From a bacterium UBA4883 (GTDB taxonomy: Bacteria; Bacillota; Clostridia; Oscillospirales; Acutalibacteraceae), in NCBI GenBank assembly GCA_002399225.1, contig DHDF01000112.1, positions 1-45,889 on the forward strand: 45,889 nucleotides of DNA, read 5' to 3'. How positions within the stretch are numbered: position 1 is the stretch's first letter; each line of letters starts with the position of its first letter. The notes under the pieces were generated by a model. The model was not told where the DNA came from. It saw only the letters and a program-made list of their open reading frames with translations, and made no database searches. A program made the position numbers and the translations under genes. This document shows positions 27,095-35,666 of this stretch, in pieces.

Positions 27095-28159
27095 TTGCCG
27101 AGAAATATCAATCCCATTGTCGCCATCACAATGGGAGACCCTGCGGGCAACGGGCCGGAAATCACCGTGAAAGTTCTCTCTCACCCCGAACTCTATGACC
27201 GCTGCCGTCCCGTCGTAATCGGCGACGCAAAAATGCTCGAACAGGCAAAACGCTTTATCGCCCGGCCCGAAGTTAAAATTCACCGGGTAACCCGGGTGGA
27301 AGAAGCGCTTTTTCAGCCCGGGACCATCGACGTGCTGCATCTGGAGCTGATCCCGAACGTCGCGGCATTCCCGATTGGAAAAGTCAGTGCGGAAGGCGGC
27401 AACGCGGCTTTCCGCTGCGTGGTAAAGGCCATTGAGCTGGCCCTGGCGGGTACTGTGGACGCAACCGTGACCAATGCGCTGAACAAAGAGGCGCTGAATC
27501 TCGCACTTGCCCCCCAGGGTCTTCATTTCGACGGGCATACCGAAATCTATGCGACTTACACCCATACGAAGAAATACGCGATGATGCTGGCTTACCGCAA
27601 TCTGCGTGTCGTTCATGTTTCAACCCATTGCAGCCTGCGGGAAGCCTGCGACCGGGTCAAAAAGGCCCGTGTGCTCGAAGTAATTGAGCTCGCGGACCAG
27701 GCCTGCCGCGGCCTTGGAATTCAGGCGCCGAAAGTGGCGGTGGCCGGCCTGAATCCCCACTGCGGAGAAAACGGGCTGTTCGGCCGGGAAGAAATCGACG
27801 AAATCCGCCCGGCAGTGGAAACGGCTCAGGCGGAGGGAATCCACGCCATCGGACCGCTGCCGCCCGACAGCGTCTTTTCGGAAGCGCTGGGCGGCTGGTA
27901 CGATATCGTTGTGTGCATGTATCACGATCAGGGGCACATTCCCCTCAAAACACTTGGCTTTGTCTACGACCGCAAGGCACAGCGATGGAAGGCGGTCGAA
28001 GGGGTCAATATCACGTTAGGGCTGCCGATTATCCGGACCTCCGTGGACCACGGCACCGGCTTTGCGGTGGCAGGAAAGGGAACGGCCAATGAGTTGAGCC
28101 TGCTCAACGCCATTCATTTTGCGGCTCAGATGGCGCGGAACAGAAAGGAAAAAATCTAA
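27095..28159 (+). CDS. pdxA2: 4-phospho-D-threonate 3-dehydrogenase-like (PdxA2)
   Basis: A 354-residue PdxA-family metal-dependent NAD dehydrogenase. It carries ITMGDPAGNGPE, FDGHTEIYA, HVSTHCSL, LNPHCGENGLFG and MYHDQGHIPLK, which hold the phosphate and divalent-metal ligands. PdxA makes a B6 precursor; the PdxA2 branch, found beside four-carbon acid sugar kinases, oxidatively decarboxylates 4-phospho-threonate to dihydroxyacetone phosphate. No other B6 genes are nearby, so PdxA2 is favoured. It starts at TTG (27095) after AAGGAGGGG. It is the last gene of the operon and ends before a strong hairpin. Confidence 0.88.
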   Translation: MPRNINPIVAITMGDPAGNGPEITVKVLSHPELYDRCRPVVIGDAKMLEQAKRFIARPEVKIHRVTRVEEALFQPGTIDVLHLELIPNVAAFPIGKVSAEGGNAAFRCVVKAIELALAGTVDATVTNALNKEALNLALAPQGLHFDGHTEIYATYTHTKKYAMMLAYRNLRVVHVSTHCSLREACDRVKKARVLEVIELADQACRGLGIQAPKVAVAGLNPHCGENGLFGREEIDEIRPAVETAQAEGIHAIGPLPPDSVFSEALGGWYDIVVCMYHDQGHIPLKTLGFVYDRKAQRWKAVEGVNITLGLPIIRTSVDHGTGFAVAGKGTANELSLLNAIHFAAQMARNRKEKI

Positions 28160-28195
28160 AGAAGTATTTTCTTTGTGAATTGAAGTTTTCGCATA

Positions 28196-28233
28196 AGCGC
28201 CCGGCATGTTTCTGCAGGAACACGCCGGGCGCT
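28196..28233. terminator. Terminator closing the sugar-acid operon
   Basis: Ten-base arms AGCGCCCGGC and GCCGGGCGCT with inner pairing are followed by CTCATTTT. It also faces the convergent oxidoreductase gene ending at 28255. Confidence 0.85.
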
Positions 28234-28254
28234 CTCATTTTGCCCGTTGCAGAA

Positions 28255-29763
28255 TCAATCCGGGCCCCGTTTTTCCAGCGGGAGAAACGCGGGGCCTTCC
28301 AGAACATTTCCATCCGCGTCGAACCGGGAACCGTGGCAGGGGCAGTCCCAGGTGTTCTCTTCCGGATTCCAGCGCAGAGGGCAGTGCAGATGCGTGCAGA
28401 CGGGCCGAACCGCATGCAGGCTTCCGTCCGTGCCACGGTAAGCCCCGATCTTGTCCCCGGCAAACGCTGCGATGCCGCCTTCCCCGTCTTTCAGCTCCGC
28501 TACGCTTCCCTTGGGAACTTCCGCATATCCGCGCAGAAGACTCGCCGTAGCGTCCGCCGCCGTTTGAAAAAAATTTTTCGCCCCCATTTTAAAATTGACG
28601 CGATCCGGCGAAAAGACTTCGGCCGTTCCGCTTTTGCCGGAAGTGATCCGATCCGAAAGGATTTCCGCCGCCGCCATGCTGCCCGTCATCCCCCATTTGT
28701 TAAAGCCCGTCGCCACATAAACCCGGTCACCAAACTGGCGGTAACGGCCGATCAGCGGAATTCTGTCGTCCGTCATGCAGTCCTGCGCCGACCAGCAGAA
28801 GGCGACGGAAGAGACAGGGTAAAGCTTGCGCGCCTTCTCTTTCAGCTTTTTGTAATGGGACACGTCGGTCTCATGCCCCGTCTGATGAGCGCCCCAGCCC
28901 AGAAGAAGAAGGGATTCGCCGCCGACAGAAGCGCTCCGGAACGACAGCCCCGCCTCTTCGCAGTCGAGATAGATGCCGGAGATCTCCGGAACACCCCGCA
29001 GGGCGGCCAGATAAGAGCGGCTCTGCACGATTCGTGTAAAATAAAATCCCCGAAGATTGGTAAACGGATAGTGGGAACAGAGAAGAACGTTTTTGCCGTA
29101 AACGCATCCCGCCCGGGTCAGCACCCGGTTATCGTTCAGGGCGACGGCGGGCGTATGCTCATAGATTTTCACACCGCGATCCCGCAGGATCTCCGCGAGG
29201 CGGCAGGCAAATTTCATTGGGTGAAACCGCGCCTGACGAGGAAAGCGCACCGCCCCTTTAACCGGGAACGGCAGTTCGCCGCACTCCGTGGCAAACTCCG
29301 CACCTAGGCCCAGCCTGCCGGCGGCTTCCGCCTCCGCTTTCACGCGCTCCGCCCCTTCCTGCGTGCAGGAATACACATAGGCGTCGCAGGAGGAAAAATC
29401 ACAGTCGATTTTTTCTTCCCGGATTATCTGCGCAAAGCGGGAAACCGCCTCTTCGTTTGCCCGCGCGTACTGCTGTGCGGCGCGGGGTCCCATCCCTTTT
29501 TCCAAAGCGGCATAAATCAGACCGTGCTGAGAGGTGATCTTTCCCGCCGTGCGCGCAGTCGTACCGCTCAAAATGCGGTCGGCTTCAAGGATCACAAGAC
29601 TGCGGACCCCTTTTTGCAGCAGCTCATAAGCGCACAGCAAGCCGCACATCCCGCCGCCTACAATCACCGCGTCGGCATTGCAGCCGCAGTCCAACTTAGG
29701 GAATTCAGGCGGCCTCACCGTCTGCCAGCAGGATTGAACCCGGTCTTTCCCCATGCTTGCCAT
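28255..29763 (-). CDS. FAD-dependent oxidoreductase with C-terminal Rieske [2Fe-2S] domain
   Basis: A 502-residue protein. Residues about 30-390 are a DAO-type flavoprotein with VIVGGGMCGLLCAYELL for FAD and an end motif YVATGFNKWGMTGSMAAAEIL. Residues about 410-500 are a Rieske domain with CTHLHC and CPCHGSRFDADGNVLEGPA, giving the two Cys and two His ligands of a 2Fe-2S centre. The fusion is a recognised family in Firmicutes, of unknown substrate. It probably oxidises an amine or amino acid and passes electrons through the cluster. AAAAGG precedes the ATG chosen here; a second ATG three codons later is possible. It is divergent from the TetR operon. Confidence 0.88.
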   Translation of the reverse strand: MASMGKDRVQSCWQTVRPPEFPKLDCGCNADAVIVGGGMCGLLCAYELLQKGVRSLVILEADRILSGTTARTAGKITSQHGLIYAALEKGMGPRAAQQYARANEEAVSRFAQIIREEKIDCDFSSCDAYVYSCTQEGAERVKAEAEAAGRLGLGAEFATECGELPFPVKGAVRFPRQARFHPMKFACRLAEILRDRGVKIYEHTPAVALNDNRVLTRAGCVYGKNVLLCSHYPFTNLRGFYFTRIVQSRSYLAALRGVPEISGIYLDCEEAGLSFRSASVGGESLLLLGWGAHQTGHETDVSHYKKLKEKARKLYPVSSVAFCWSAQDCMTDDRIPLIGRYRQFGDRVYVATGFNKWGMTGSMAAAEILSDRITSGKSGTAEVFSPDRVNFKMGAKNFFQTAADATASLLRGYAEVPKGSVAELKDGEGGIAAFAGDKIGAYRGTDGSLHAVRPVCTHLHCPLRWNPEENTWDCPCHGSRFDADGNVLEGPAFLPLEKRGPD

Positions 29764-29802
29764 CACATCCTTTTTCTTTATTCTGACCCGCCGGGAAAGG
29801 AA

Positions 29803-29865
29803 TCATGCAGGCTGACAGAACGCGAAGATTTTCGAAGCCGTAACGATAGTATCTAGTTTTTTCAT
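29803..29865 (-). CDS. Possible 20-residue leader peptide
   Basis: A short frame starting MKKLDTIVTASKIF and ending after CQPA, with AAGGA nine bases before its ATG. It sits in the leader of the oxidoreductase gene. It could be a leader peptide, a remnant of a membrane protein's start, or chance; there is no homology evidence. Confidence 0.2.
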   Translation of the reverse strand: MKKLDTIVTASKIFAFCQPA

Positions 29866-29912
29866 AGAAATCGTCCTTCATTTAGGCAAAGCTATGAATT
29901 TTATTGAAAAGA

Positions 29913-29972
29913 TTGACTAATAGTCATTTGAGCTCTATAGTAATACGGAACAATAAATGACTAAAAGTCATT
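29913..29972 (+). promoter_or_regulatory. Promoter with two TetR-type palindromic operators
   Basis: TTGACT (29913-29918) and TATAGT (29936-29941) are 17 bases apart. TGACT-AAT-AGTCA at 29914-29926 overlaps the -35. AATGACT-AAA-AGTCATT at 29956-29972 lies in the early transcript. Their centres are 44 bases apart, about four helical turns, on the same face. This fits autorepression by the TetR protein encoded next. Confidence 0.85.
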
Positions 29973-29993
29973 CTTAAAGAAGGGAATGTCTTC

Positions 29994-30584
29994 ATGGGAG
30001 GAAAATTGCTGGAAAACAAAAAATTAAAAGCCACCCGGCTTTACGAAGCCGCCTATGAGCTTTTCACTTTAAAGGGAGTTCATGCCACCGTTGTGGATGA
30101 AATCGCGCGACACGCCGGCATGGCCAAAGGGACTTTTTACCTGTATTGCAGGGACAAATACGACCTTGTCGATAAAGTGATCATCCGGAAAACCTCTATT
30201 CTGCTGGGACGAACCATGAAGGCGCTGACGGAAAAAAAGGAAGAGCACCCGCTCAGCTTTCAGGAAAGCGTCGTTTTCTTCGTTGATTCTCTGATTCAAG
30301 AATTTCTGAACGATACGCGCTTTTTGGAACTGGTGTTCAAGAACCTTTCTCCCGCGCTGTTTGAACGGCTGTTCCGCTGCCCGGAGCTGGAGGATATGCG
30401 TCAGCAATTTATCGACAACTTCATGCTCGGCGGCGGGACCAGCGAAACTGCCAGGCAGCGGCTGTACCTCATCGTCTGCATGGTCGGCGCCGTCTGTTAT
30501 GGCTCTATCATTATGAAAATGCCCTACGGGTTTGACAACATCCGCCCGGAACTCTACCGCTCGATCGAACGGATTCTGGCCTGA
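29994..30584 (+). CDS. TetR-family transcriptional repressor
   Basis: A 196-residue protein with the N-terminal TetR helix-turn-helix (LYEAAYELFTLKGVHATVVDEIARHAGMAKGTFYLYCRDK condensed: helix pair at about residues 14-55) and an all-helical ligand/dimer domain. GAAGGGA precedes the ATG. Two copies of a TGACT/AGTCA palindrome flank its promoter and it leads an operon with an MMPL exporter, so it probably represses both until a lipid-like or amphipathic ligand binds. The ligand is unknown. Confidence 0.93.
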   Translation: MGGKLLENKKLKATRLYEAAYELFTLKGVHATVVDEIARHAGMAKGTFYLYCRDKYDLVDKVIIRKTSILLGRTMKALTEKKEEHPLSFQESVVFFVDSLIQEFLNDTRFLELVFKNLSPALFERLFRCPELEDMRQQFIDNFMLGGGTSETARQRLYLIVCMVGAVCYGSIIMKMPYGFDNIRPELYRSIERILA

Positions 30585-30647
30585 AGCGCCCGACGGGTTT
30601 CAACCATGCCGCCTGCCACTCATTTTAAGGAAACGGAGAGATATTGA

Positions 30648-32714
30648 TTGCTTTCCAGATTTGCAAAGATCCTAACACGCCACCCTTCCGTGGTGGCTTT
30701 CATCGCTGTTCTGCTGCTGATTCCCAGTTTTTTTGGATACCTCAAGACCAAGGTCAATTACGACATTCTCTCCTACCTGCCGAAAAATCTCGACTCCGTC
30801 AAAGGCGAGGACGTTCTGGAAAATACATTTCATGACGCCGCGACTTCCATGCTGGTGATTGAGGGCATGCCGGAGCGGGACACCTCCGCGCTGAAAGACA
30901 AAATCAAGAAAGTGCCCGGCGTGAACGACTGTGTCTGGGTGGACGACATTGCGGATCTGAGCGTGCCCAGGAACATGCTCCCGGATAAAGTGAAAGATCT
31001 GTTTTACAGCAAGAACGCCACCATGATGCTCATCACCTACAACGGCTCGACTTCCTCGGAAGACACGTTTGAGGCCATCGCGAATATCAAGAAGCTGCTG
31101 AACAAACAGTGCTACCTCAGCGGCTTTTCCGCCATGCAGCGGGACATGAAGAACCTGCTGATGGGAGAAACGCCCTATTATATCCTGCTGGCGGCTGCGC
31201 TTTGCCTAGTGGTGCTTTCCCTCTGCATGGAGTCCTGGTTTCTGCCGTTCGTCTTCCTGCTCGGCATTGGGATCGCCATTGTCTACAACATGGGCACCAA
31301 TATCTTTCTGGGTGAAATTTCCTTCATTTCCAAATCCATTGCGGCCATCCTGCAGCTCGCCGTCACGATGGACTACTCCATTTTCCTGATCAACCGCTAC
31401 GATGAGGAAATCTCAAAATTTGAAGACCGGCGGGACGCGATGGCCAGCGCGATTAAAACCACGTTTCTGTCCCTGGCGGGCAGCTCGCTGACCACGGTGG
31501 CGGGCTTTTTGTCCCTGTGCTTTATGGAACTGACCATCGGCCGGGATATCGGCATCGTCATGATGAAGGGCGTCGTGATCGGCGTTCTCTGCACCGTGAC
31601 TATTCTACCTTCCCTGATCCTGCTGTTTGATAAACCGATTCATAAGTATAAACACCGCTCGCTGATCCCCAAGTTTGACCGCGGGGCAAACGCCCTGATC
31701 CGTCACCGCAAAGCCATCATCGCTCTGTTGCTGCTTTTGATCGGCCCAGCGTTTTACATGCAGTCGCATACCAAGGTTTATTACAATCTCGACAAGACCT
31801 TGCCCGCAACCCTGGACTCCCGCGTTGCAACGGAAAAGCTGAAAAAAGAATTCAATATGGCGACAACGCATTTTGTCATTCTGGACAATGATCTGCCGTC
31901 TTACCGGATGCAAGAGATGATTGATGAAATTAAAAAGCTGGACGGCGTGAAAAACGTTCTGGGCTACGACGACCTGATCGGCCCTGCGGTTCCGGACAAT
32001 TTCATCCCTCAGAAAGTAAAGGATATCTGCAAAAAAGACGGAAAACAGATCATCATGATCAATTCCCAGTACCAGGCTGCGGACACAAAGGAAAACGACC
32101 AGATTTCGAAAATTATTCAAATTACAAAGCATTACGATCCTTCCTCTCAGGTGACCGGAGAGGGGGCGCTGACCAAGGATCTGGTGGAAATTGCGGATCA
32201 CGATTTTACCGTGACGGGTTATATCTCCGCCCTGCTGATGCTGGTCATTGTCGCGCTGGTATTTAAATCCGCCGTTGTTCCGCTCATTCTGGTAGCGGTC
32301 ATCGAGCTGGCCATTTATATCAACCTCGGGGTTCCATTCCTGACAGGCTCCGTGATCCCGTTCATTTCCCCCATCGTCATCAACTGCGTTCAGATGGGTG
32401 CCACCGTGGATTACTCCATCCTGATGACCACTCGGTTTCAGGAAGAGCTGAAAGCCGGGAAAAACCGCCTGGACGCGATCCGCGCCGCCAGTACGACATC
32501 GTTCCCCTCCATTGTCACCAGTTCTCTGGTGTTCTTCTGCGCAACCACGGGCGTTTCGTGGATTTCCAAAATGGGAATCATCTCAAGCATCTGCGCCATG
32601 CTTGCGCGCGGCGCCATCCTCAGCGCGGTGATCATCATCACCCTGCTGCCCGCCGTCCTGTATGTGACCGAACCGGCGATTCAAAAGCTGAGTTACCATT
32701 TTAATACCAAATGA
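30648..32714 (+). CDS. MMPL/RND-family transporter
   Basis: A 688-residue exporter with the duplicated RND plan. There is one N-terminal membrane helix, an external loop of about 150 residues, then five or six helices with the family's charge motif in VTMDYSIFLINRYDEE. The layout repeats with a second helix near 365, an external loop and GATVDYSILMTTRFQEE near 585. The two aspartates in these paired helices are the expected proton relay. Such proteins export lipids or hydrophobic compounds. It starts at TTG (30648) after CGGAGAG. It is transcribed with the TetR gene and a secreted protein that begins 32 bases later. Confidence 0.92.
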   Translation: MLSRFAKILTRHPSVVAFIAVLLLIPSFFGYLKTKVNYDILSYLPKNLDSVKGEDVLENTFHDAATSMLVIEGMPERDTSALKDKIKKVPGVNDCVWVDDIADLSVPRNMLPDKVKDLFYSKNATMMLITYNGSTSSEDTFEAIANIKKLLNKQCYLSGFSAMQRDMKNLLMGETPYYILLAAALCLVVLSLCMESWFLPFVFLLGIGIAIVYNMGTNIFLGEISFISKSIAAILQLAVTMDYSIFLINRYDEEISKFEDRRDAMASAIKTTFLSLAGSSLTTVAGFLSLCFMELTIGRDIGIVMMKGVVIGVLCTVTILPSLILLFDKPIHKYKHRSLIPKFDRGANALIRHRKAIIALLLLLIGPAFYMQSHTKVYYNLDKTLPATLDSRVATEKLKKEFNMATTHFVILDNDLPSYRMQEMIDEIKKLDGVKNVLGYDDLIGPAVPDNFIPQKVKDICKKDGKQIIMINSQYQAADTKENDQISKIIQITKHYDPSSQVTGEGALTKDLVEIADHDFTVTGYISALLMLVIVALVFKSAVVPLILVAVIELAIYINLGVPFLTGSVIPFISPIVINCVQMGATVDYSILMTTRFQEELKAGKNRLDAIRAASTTSFPSIVTSSLVFFCATTGVSWISKMGIISSICAMLARGAILSAVIIITLLPAVLYVTEPAIQKLSYHFNTK

Positions 32715-32746
32715 CAAATCTTTTCGGAAAAGGAGGTTTTTATGAG

Positions 32747-35557
32747 ATGAAAAAAAAGATTTATTCACATGCCGGCCGGATCGGCTGCCTGCTTCTTGCC
32801 GTTATCTTTGCGGCCTCCTGGCCGACGGCAGCGGCGGCAAGCGGAAAGTCCACTAAAAAAGACGAGACCGTTTATGTCAATCTGAACGCCAACGGCGGTG
32901 TACAGGGCACGACGGTTTCCGACTGGCTTCATTCGTATTCCAACGCCGTGCAGATTGCGGACCGCTCGAACTTAAGCGGAATTCAGAACGTGAAATCCGC
33001 GGTGCAGCCTTCCCAGAAGGGAGACAGTCTGACCTGGGCCATGAACGGCAGCGGTAGCAACGGCTCCGACATCTACTACCAGGGAACGACCCGCGCGGCG
33101 ACGCCGCTGACCGTATCCGTTTCTTACTTTCTGAACGGAAAGGAGGTCACGCCGGCCCAGATTGCCGGTAAATCCGGAAAGGTAAAAATCCAGGTCAGCC
33201 TGAAGAACACCGACGCCCACACCATTCGGGTGGACGGGCAGAAGACCGAGATGTACACGCCGATGACGGCAGTCGTTGCACTGACACTCCCGTCGGATAC
33301 GTTCCGCAACGTGAAGATCAGCAAAGGGAAAATGATCTCCGACGGCAACAAGCAGTTCGTCACGTTTCTCTGCATGCCCGGCCTTTCGGAAAGCCTCAAC
33401 CTGAAACACTGCGGCGTGAGCGAGATTGAATCTATTGACCTTCCGGAATCGCTGACCGTTACGGCGGACGCGAAAGATTTTACCCTTGACCCGATCGCCG
33501 TCGCGGCGACACCGGAACTGCCCAGCGAGGACGACCTTAAAAACAGTACCGACCTGAACGACATGAAGACCGACCTCGACAAACTCAGCCGGATGCAGAG
33601 CGACATTGAGGATGCCGACCCGAACAAAGATATCCGTTCTCTGTTTACCGACCCCGACCGCACCGCGGCCGCGCGCCTGCTGGTGGACGATGTGTTTGAC
33701 TTTTACGACCTCGACACAGCTGCCCTCGACATTATGCCGAAGTACGTGACTGATAAAAATATCAGCCTTTATGACCGGATCACCTCCGACGTTGACAAGG
33801 CCGACCTGGAATATGTGATGGACAATAAAATCATCCGGGGTCTGAACGACCGCGTAACCGATACGAACGTCGATAAAGTGAAAACGCTGCTCGGCGATTA
33901 CGACGACATCGAAACCTTCCAGATTGGCAAGCTCGACCGGGTCATCCATGTGCTGGATCATTATGACAGGGAATATGACCACTTGAACGACGCCCTGAAA
34001 AAAGCCAAGCACATTTACAACCGCCTTGATGACAATGACCTCGATGTGCTGGACGCGCTGAGCGACTCCGACGTGCGCGACCCAATGAAGGAAACGCTCG
34101 ACAGCATGGATGAGCTTTCGTCCTCCGGCTTGGTTACCCCCGGCTTTCGGCTGAATGATGAAGACGTGGAAGCCCTGATGAAAGCCATTCCGAAAGACCA
34201 TCCTGACATTTGGGAAAATGCTTTGGAAGGGCAGCTTTCCAAAATGGAGGGCGATTACGGATATATTTCCGTTCCCAAGCTGCAAAGTATGACAAAGGGC
34301 CTTGACTCCGCCACACAAAAGGCTATTATGGATAAAATGACGTCTGCAATACGCGGCAATGCGGGCTCAAAAGCGGCTATTCCGGAAAACGTGATTCAGG
34401 AGCTTCCCCTTCCCGTAAAGCCTACGCAGGAACAGCTTGAGGCGATCTCCGATGGCCACGGAAATGTCTACATTCAAAAGCTGCTGCCCCTTTTGCCCGG
34501 CGGTATGGACCCTTCTCCTCTCATCTCTGATGTGCTGATTCCGGAAAATGAGGTCCTGGCCGCGATGGAAGATATCGTCGCAAAGAATCCGACGGTCCAA
34601 GACGCACTGATCGGCAGCATGATGAGTTCCACGAATATCCACAGCATTACCAATTCTTTGAACCGCCTGCTTTCCAGCTCTGCCGACCTGCAGAGCGGCC
34701 TGAAAAAGGAACTCGGCAGTGATTACTCCTCCCGTCTGACCGACGCTATGGCCAACATGGGGCATCTAAAAGGCGACATCGACGATCTGAAAGACGATGT
34801 GGACGACCTCAGCGACAAGGACAGGGAAAACTTGGAGGATGATTTCGACGACACGAAAGACCTGCTGCTGAACAAGGACGACATGGACTACATGCTCACC
34901 TGGGCCAAAAAGGTCAAGAGCATGAAGACCGACCTGGACGGCAGCACGGAGAACATCTCGATTCTGCGTGATCTGCTCAGCCTGAACGACGACGCAAAGA
35001 TTAAGGACTTCCGCAGCATGATTCCGACCCTGCAAAAGGATTACGATGATTCCCGCCCGATTCTGGACTCGCTCAAAGCCGAACTGGATCTGCCGGCCAA
35101 CAACGCGAGCCTGCACAAGCTGCCTCAGACGACGCAGACGCTGACCAAAACGGAAAACGATGTCCGCAGCAACCGGAAAATCATGGAAATTTTCCGCCTG
35201 ACCACCCAGCCGAAAACCGTGTCTCTCTTTAACGATACTTTCGGTCTGCTGGATGAATTCAAGCAAAAAGGCACGACGGACGATATGAAGGGCAAGGTCA
35301 ACGATATGACCACCCTGCGCGATAAAAAGGATGCGTATACGGATCTGTCCGACCAGTATAAAATCTTCACAGAGGCGGCGGACGGAGCCGAAACCAGCGT
35401 GAAATTCGTTTACAAAACAGCCGAAATCAAAGAGCCTGAAAAGGTGGAGGCCACGCCGGTCAGCACCACGCAGAAATCCAGCCAAGGGAACGGTTTTCTG
35501 GGATGGCTCCGTTCCACCTGGAACTCCGCACTCAGAACGATCAGCCATCTGTTTTAA
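32747..35557 (+). CDS. Large secreted Asp-rich coiled-coil protein, partner of MMPL transporter
   Basis: A 936-residue protein with a clear signal peptide (basic start, hydrophobic CLLLAVIFAASW, then an AAA-type cleavage near residue 32). Residues about 45-260 are beta-rich (VYVNLNANGGVQGTTVSDWLH, GKSGKVKIQVSLKN). Residues about 270-860 are helical and strongly acidic with many D-D and D-L-D repeats, likely coiled coil. The end is GFLGWLRSTWNSALRTISHLF, an amphipathic helix rather than a membrane anchor. It resembles the external parts of YhgE/Pip-type proteins that accompany MMPL transporters in Gram-positives, without their membrane helices. It is probably an extracytoplasmic partner of the exporter. 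AAAAGGAGG is ten bases before this ATG; an earlier ATG runs straight into TGA. I do not recognise a specific function. Confidence 0.8.
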   Translation: MKKKIYSHAGRIGCLLLAVIFAASWPTAAAASGKSTKKDETVYVNLNANGGVQGTTVSDWLHSYSNAVQIADRSNLSGIQNVKSAVQPSQKGDSLTWAMNGSGSNGSDIYYQGTTRAATPLTVSVSYFLNGKEVTPAQIAGKSGKVKIQVSLKNTDAHTIRVDGQKTEMYTPMTAVVALTLPSDTFRNVKISKGKMISDGNKQFVTFLCMPGLSESLNLKHCGVSEIESIDLPESLTVTADAKDFTLDPIAVAATPELPSEDDLKNSTDLNDMKTDLDKLSRMQSDIEDADPNKDIRSLFTDPDRTAAARLLVDDVFDFYDLDTAALDIMPKYVTDKNISLYDRITSDVDKADLEYVMDNKIIRGLNDRVTDTNVDKVKTLLGDYDDIETFQIGKLDRVIHVLDHYDREYDHLNDALKKAKHIYNRLDDNDLDVLDALSDSDVRDPMKETLDSMDELSSSGLVTPGFRLNDEDVEALMKAIPKDHPDIWENALEGQLSKMEGDYGYISVPKLQSMTKGLDSATQKAIMDKMTSAIRGNAGSKAAIPENVIQELPLPVKPTQEQLEAISDGHGNVYIQKLLPLLPGGMDPSPLISDVLIPENEVLAAMEDIVAKNPTVQDALIGSMMSSTNIHSITNSLNRLLSSSADLQSGLKKELGSDYSSRLTDAMANMGHLKGDIDDLKDDVDDLSDKDRENLEDDFDDTKDLLLNKDDMDYMLTWAKKVKSMKTDLDGSTENISILRDLLSLNDDAKIKDFRSMIPTLQKDYDDSRPILDSLKAELDLPANNASLHKLPQTTQTLTKTENDVRSNRKIMEIFRLTTQPKTVSLFNDTFGLLDEFKQKGTTDDMKGKVNDMTTLRDKKDAYTDLSDQYKIFTEAADGAETSVKFVYKTAEIKEPEKVEATPVSTTQKSSQGNGFLGWLRSTWNSALRTISHLF

Positions 35558-35584
35558 AGATCGGATTCCCAAGCTAAAAGCTTC

Positions 35585-35625
35585 GAAAGACGCCCCGCCG
35601 GGTTTTGCCCGGCGGGGCGTCTTTC
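35585..35625. terminator. Strong 18-bp hairpin after MMPL operon
   Basis: Perfect 18-base arms (35585-35602 and 35608-35625) with a TTTTG loop. The stem is very stable, but only CTTTC lies at its end instead of a long T run. Confidence 0.8.
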
Positions 35626-35640
35626 GCGCATTGCAAGAAA

Positions 35641-35666
35641 AAGCCGGGCCCGTTAAGGCCCGGCTT
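35641..35666 (-). terminator. Terminator overlapping the end of the histidine kinase gene
   Basis: Ten-base arms AAGCCGGGCC and GGCCCGGCTT with loop CGTTAA, followed on the minus strand by TTTTTC. The kinase stop codon lies in the loop, so the last codons form one arm. Confidence 0.85.

Noticed and set aside
27095..28159. Vitamin B6 biosynthetic PdxA
   Set aside because: No other B6 genes nearby; position after a four-carbon acid sugar kinase favours the PdxA2 catabolic role.
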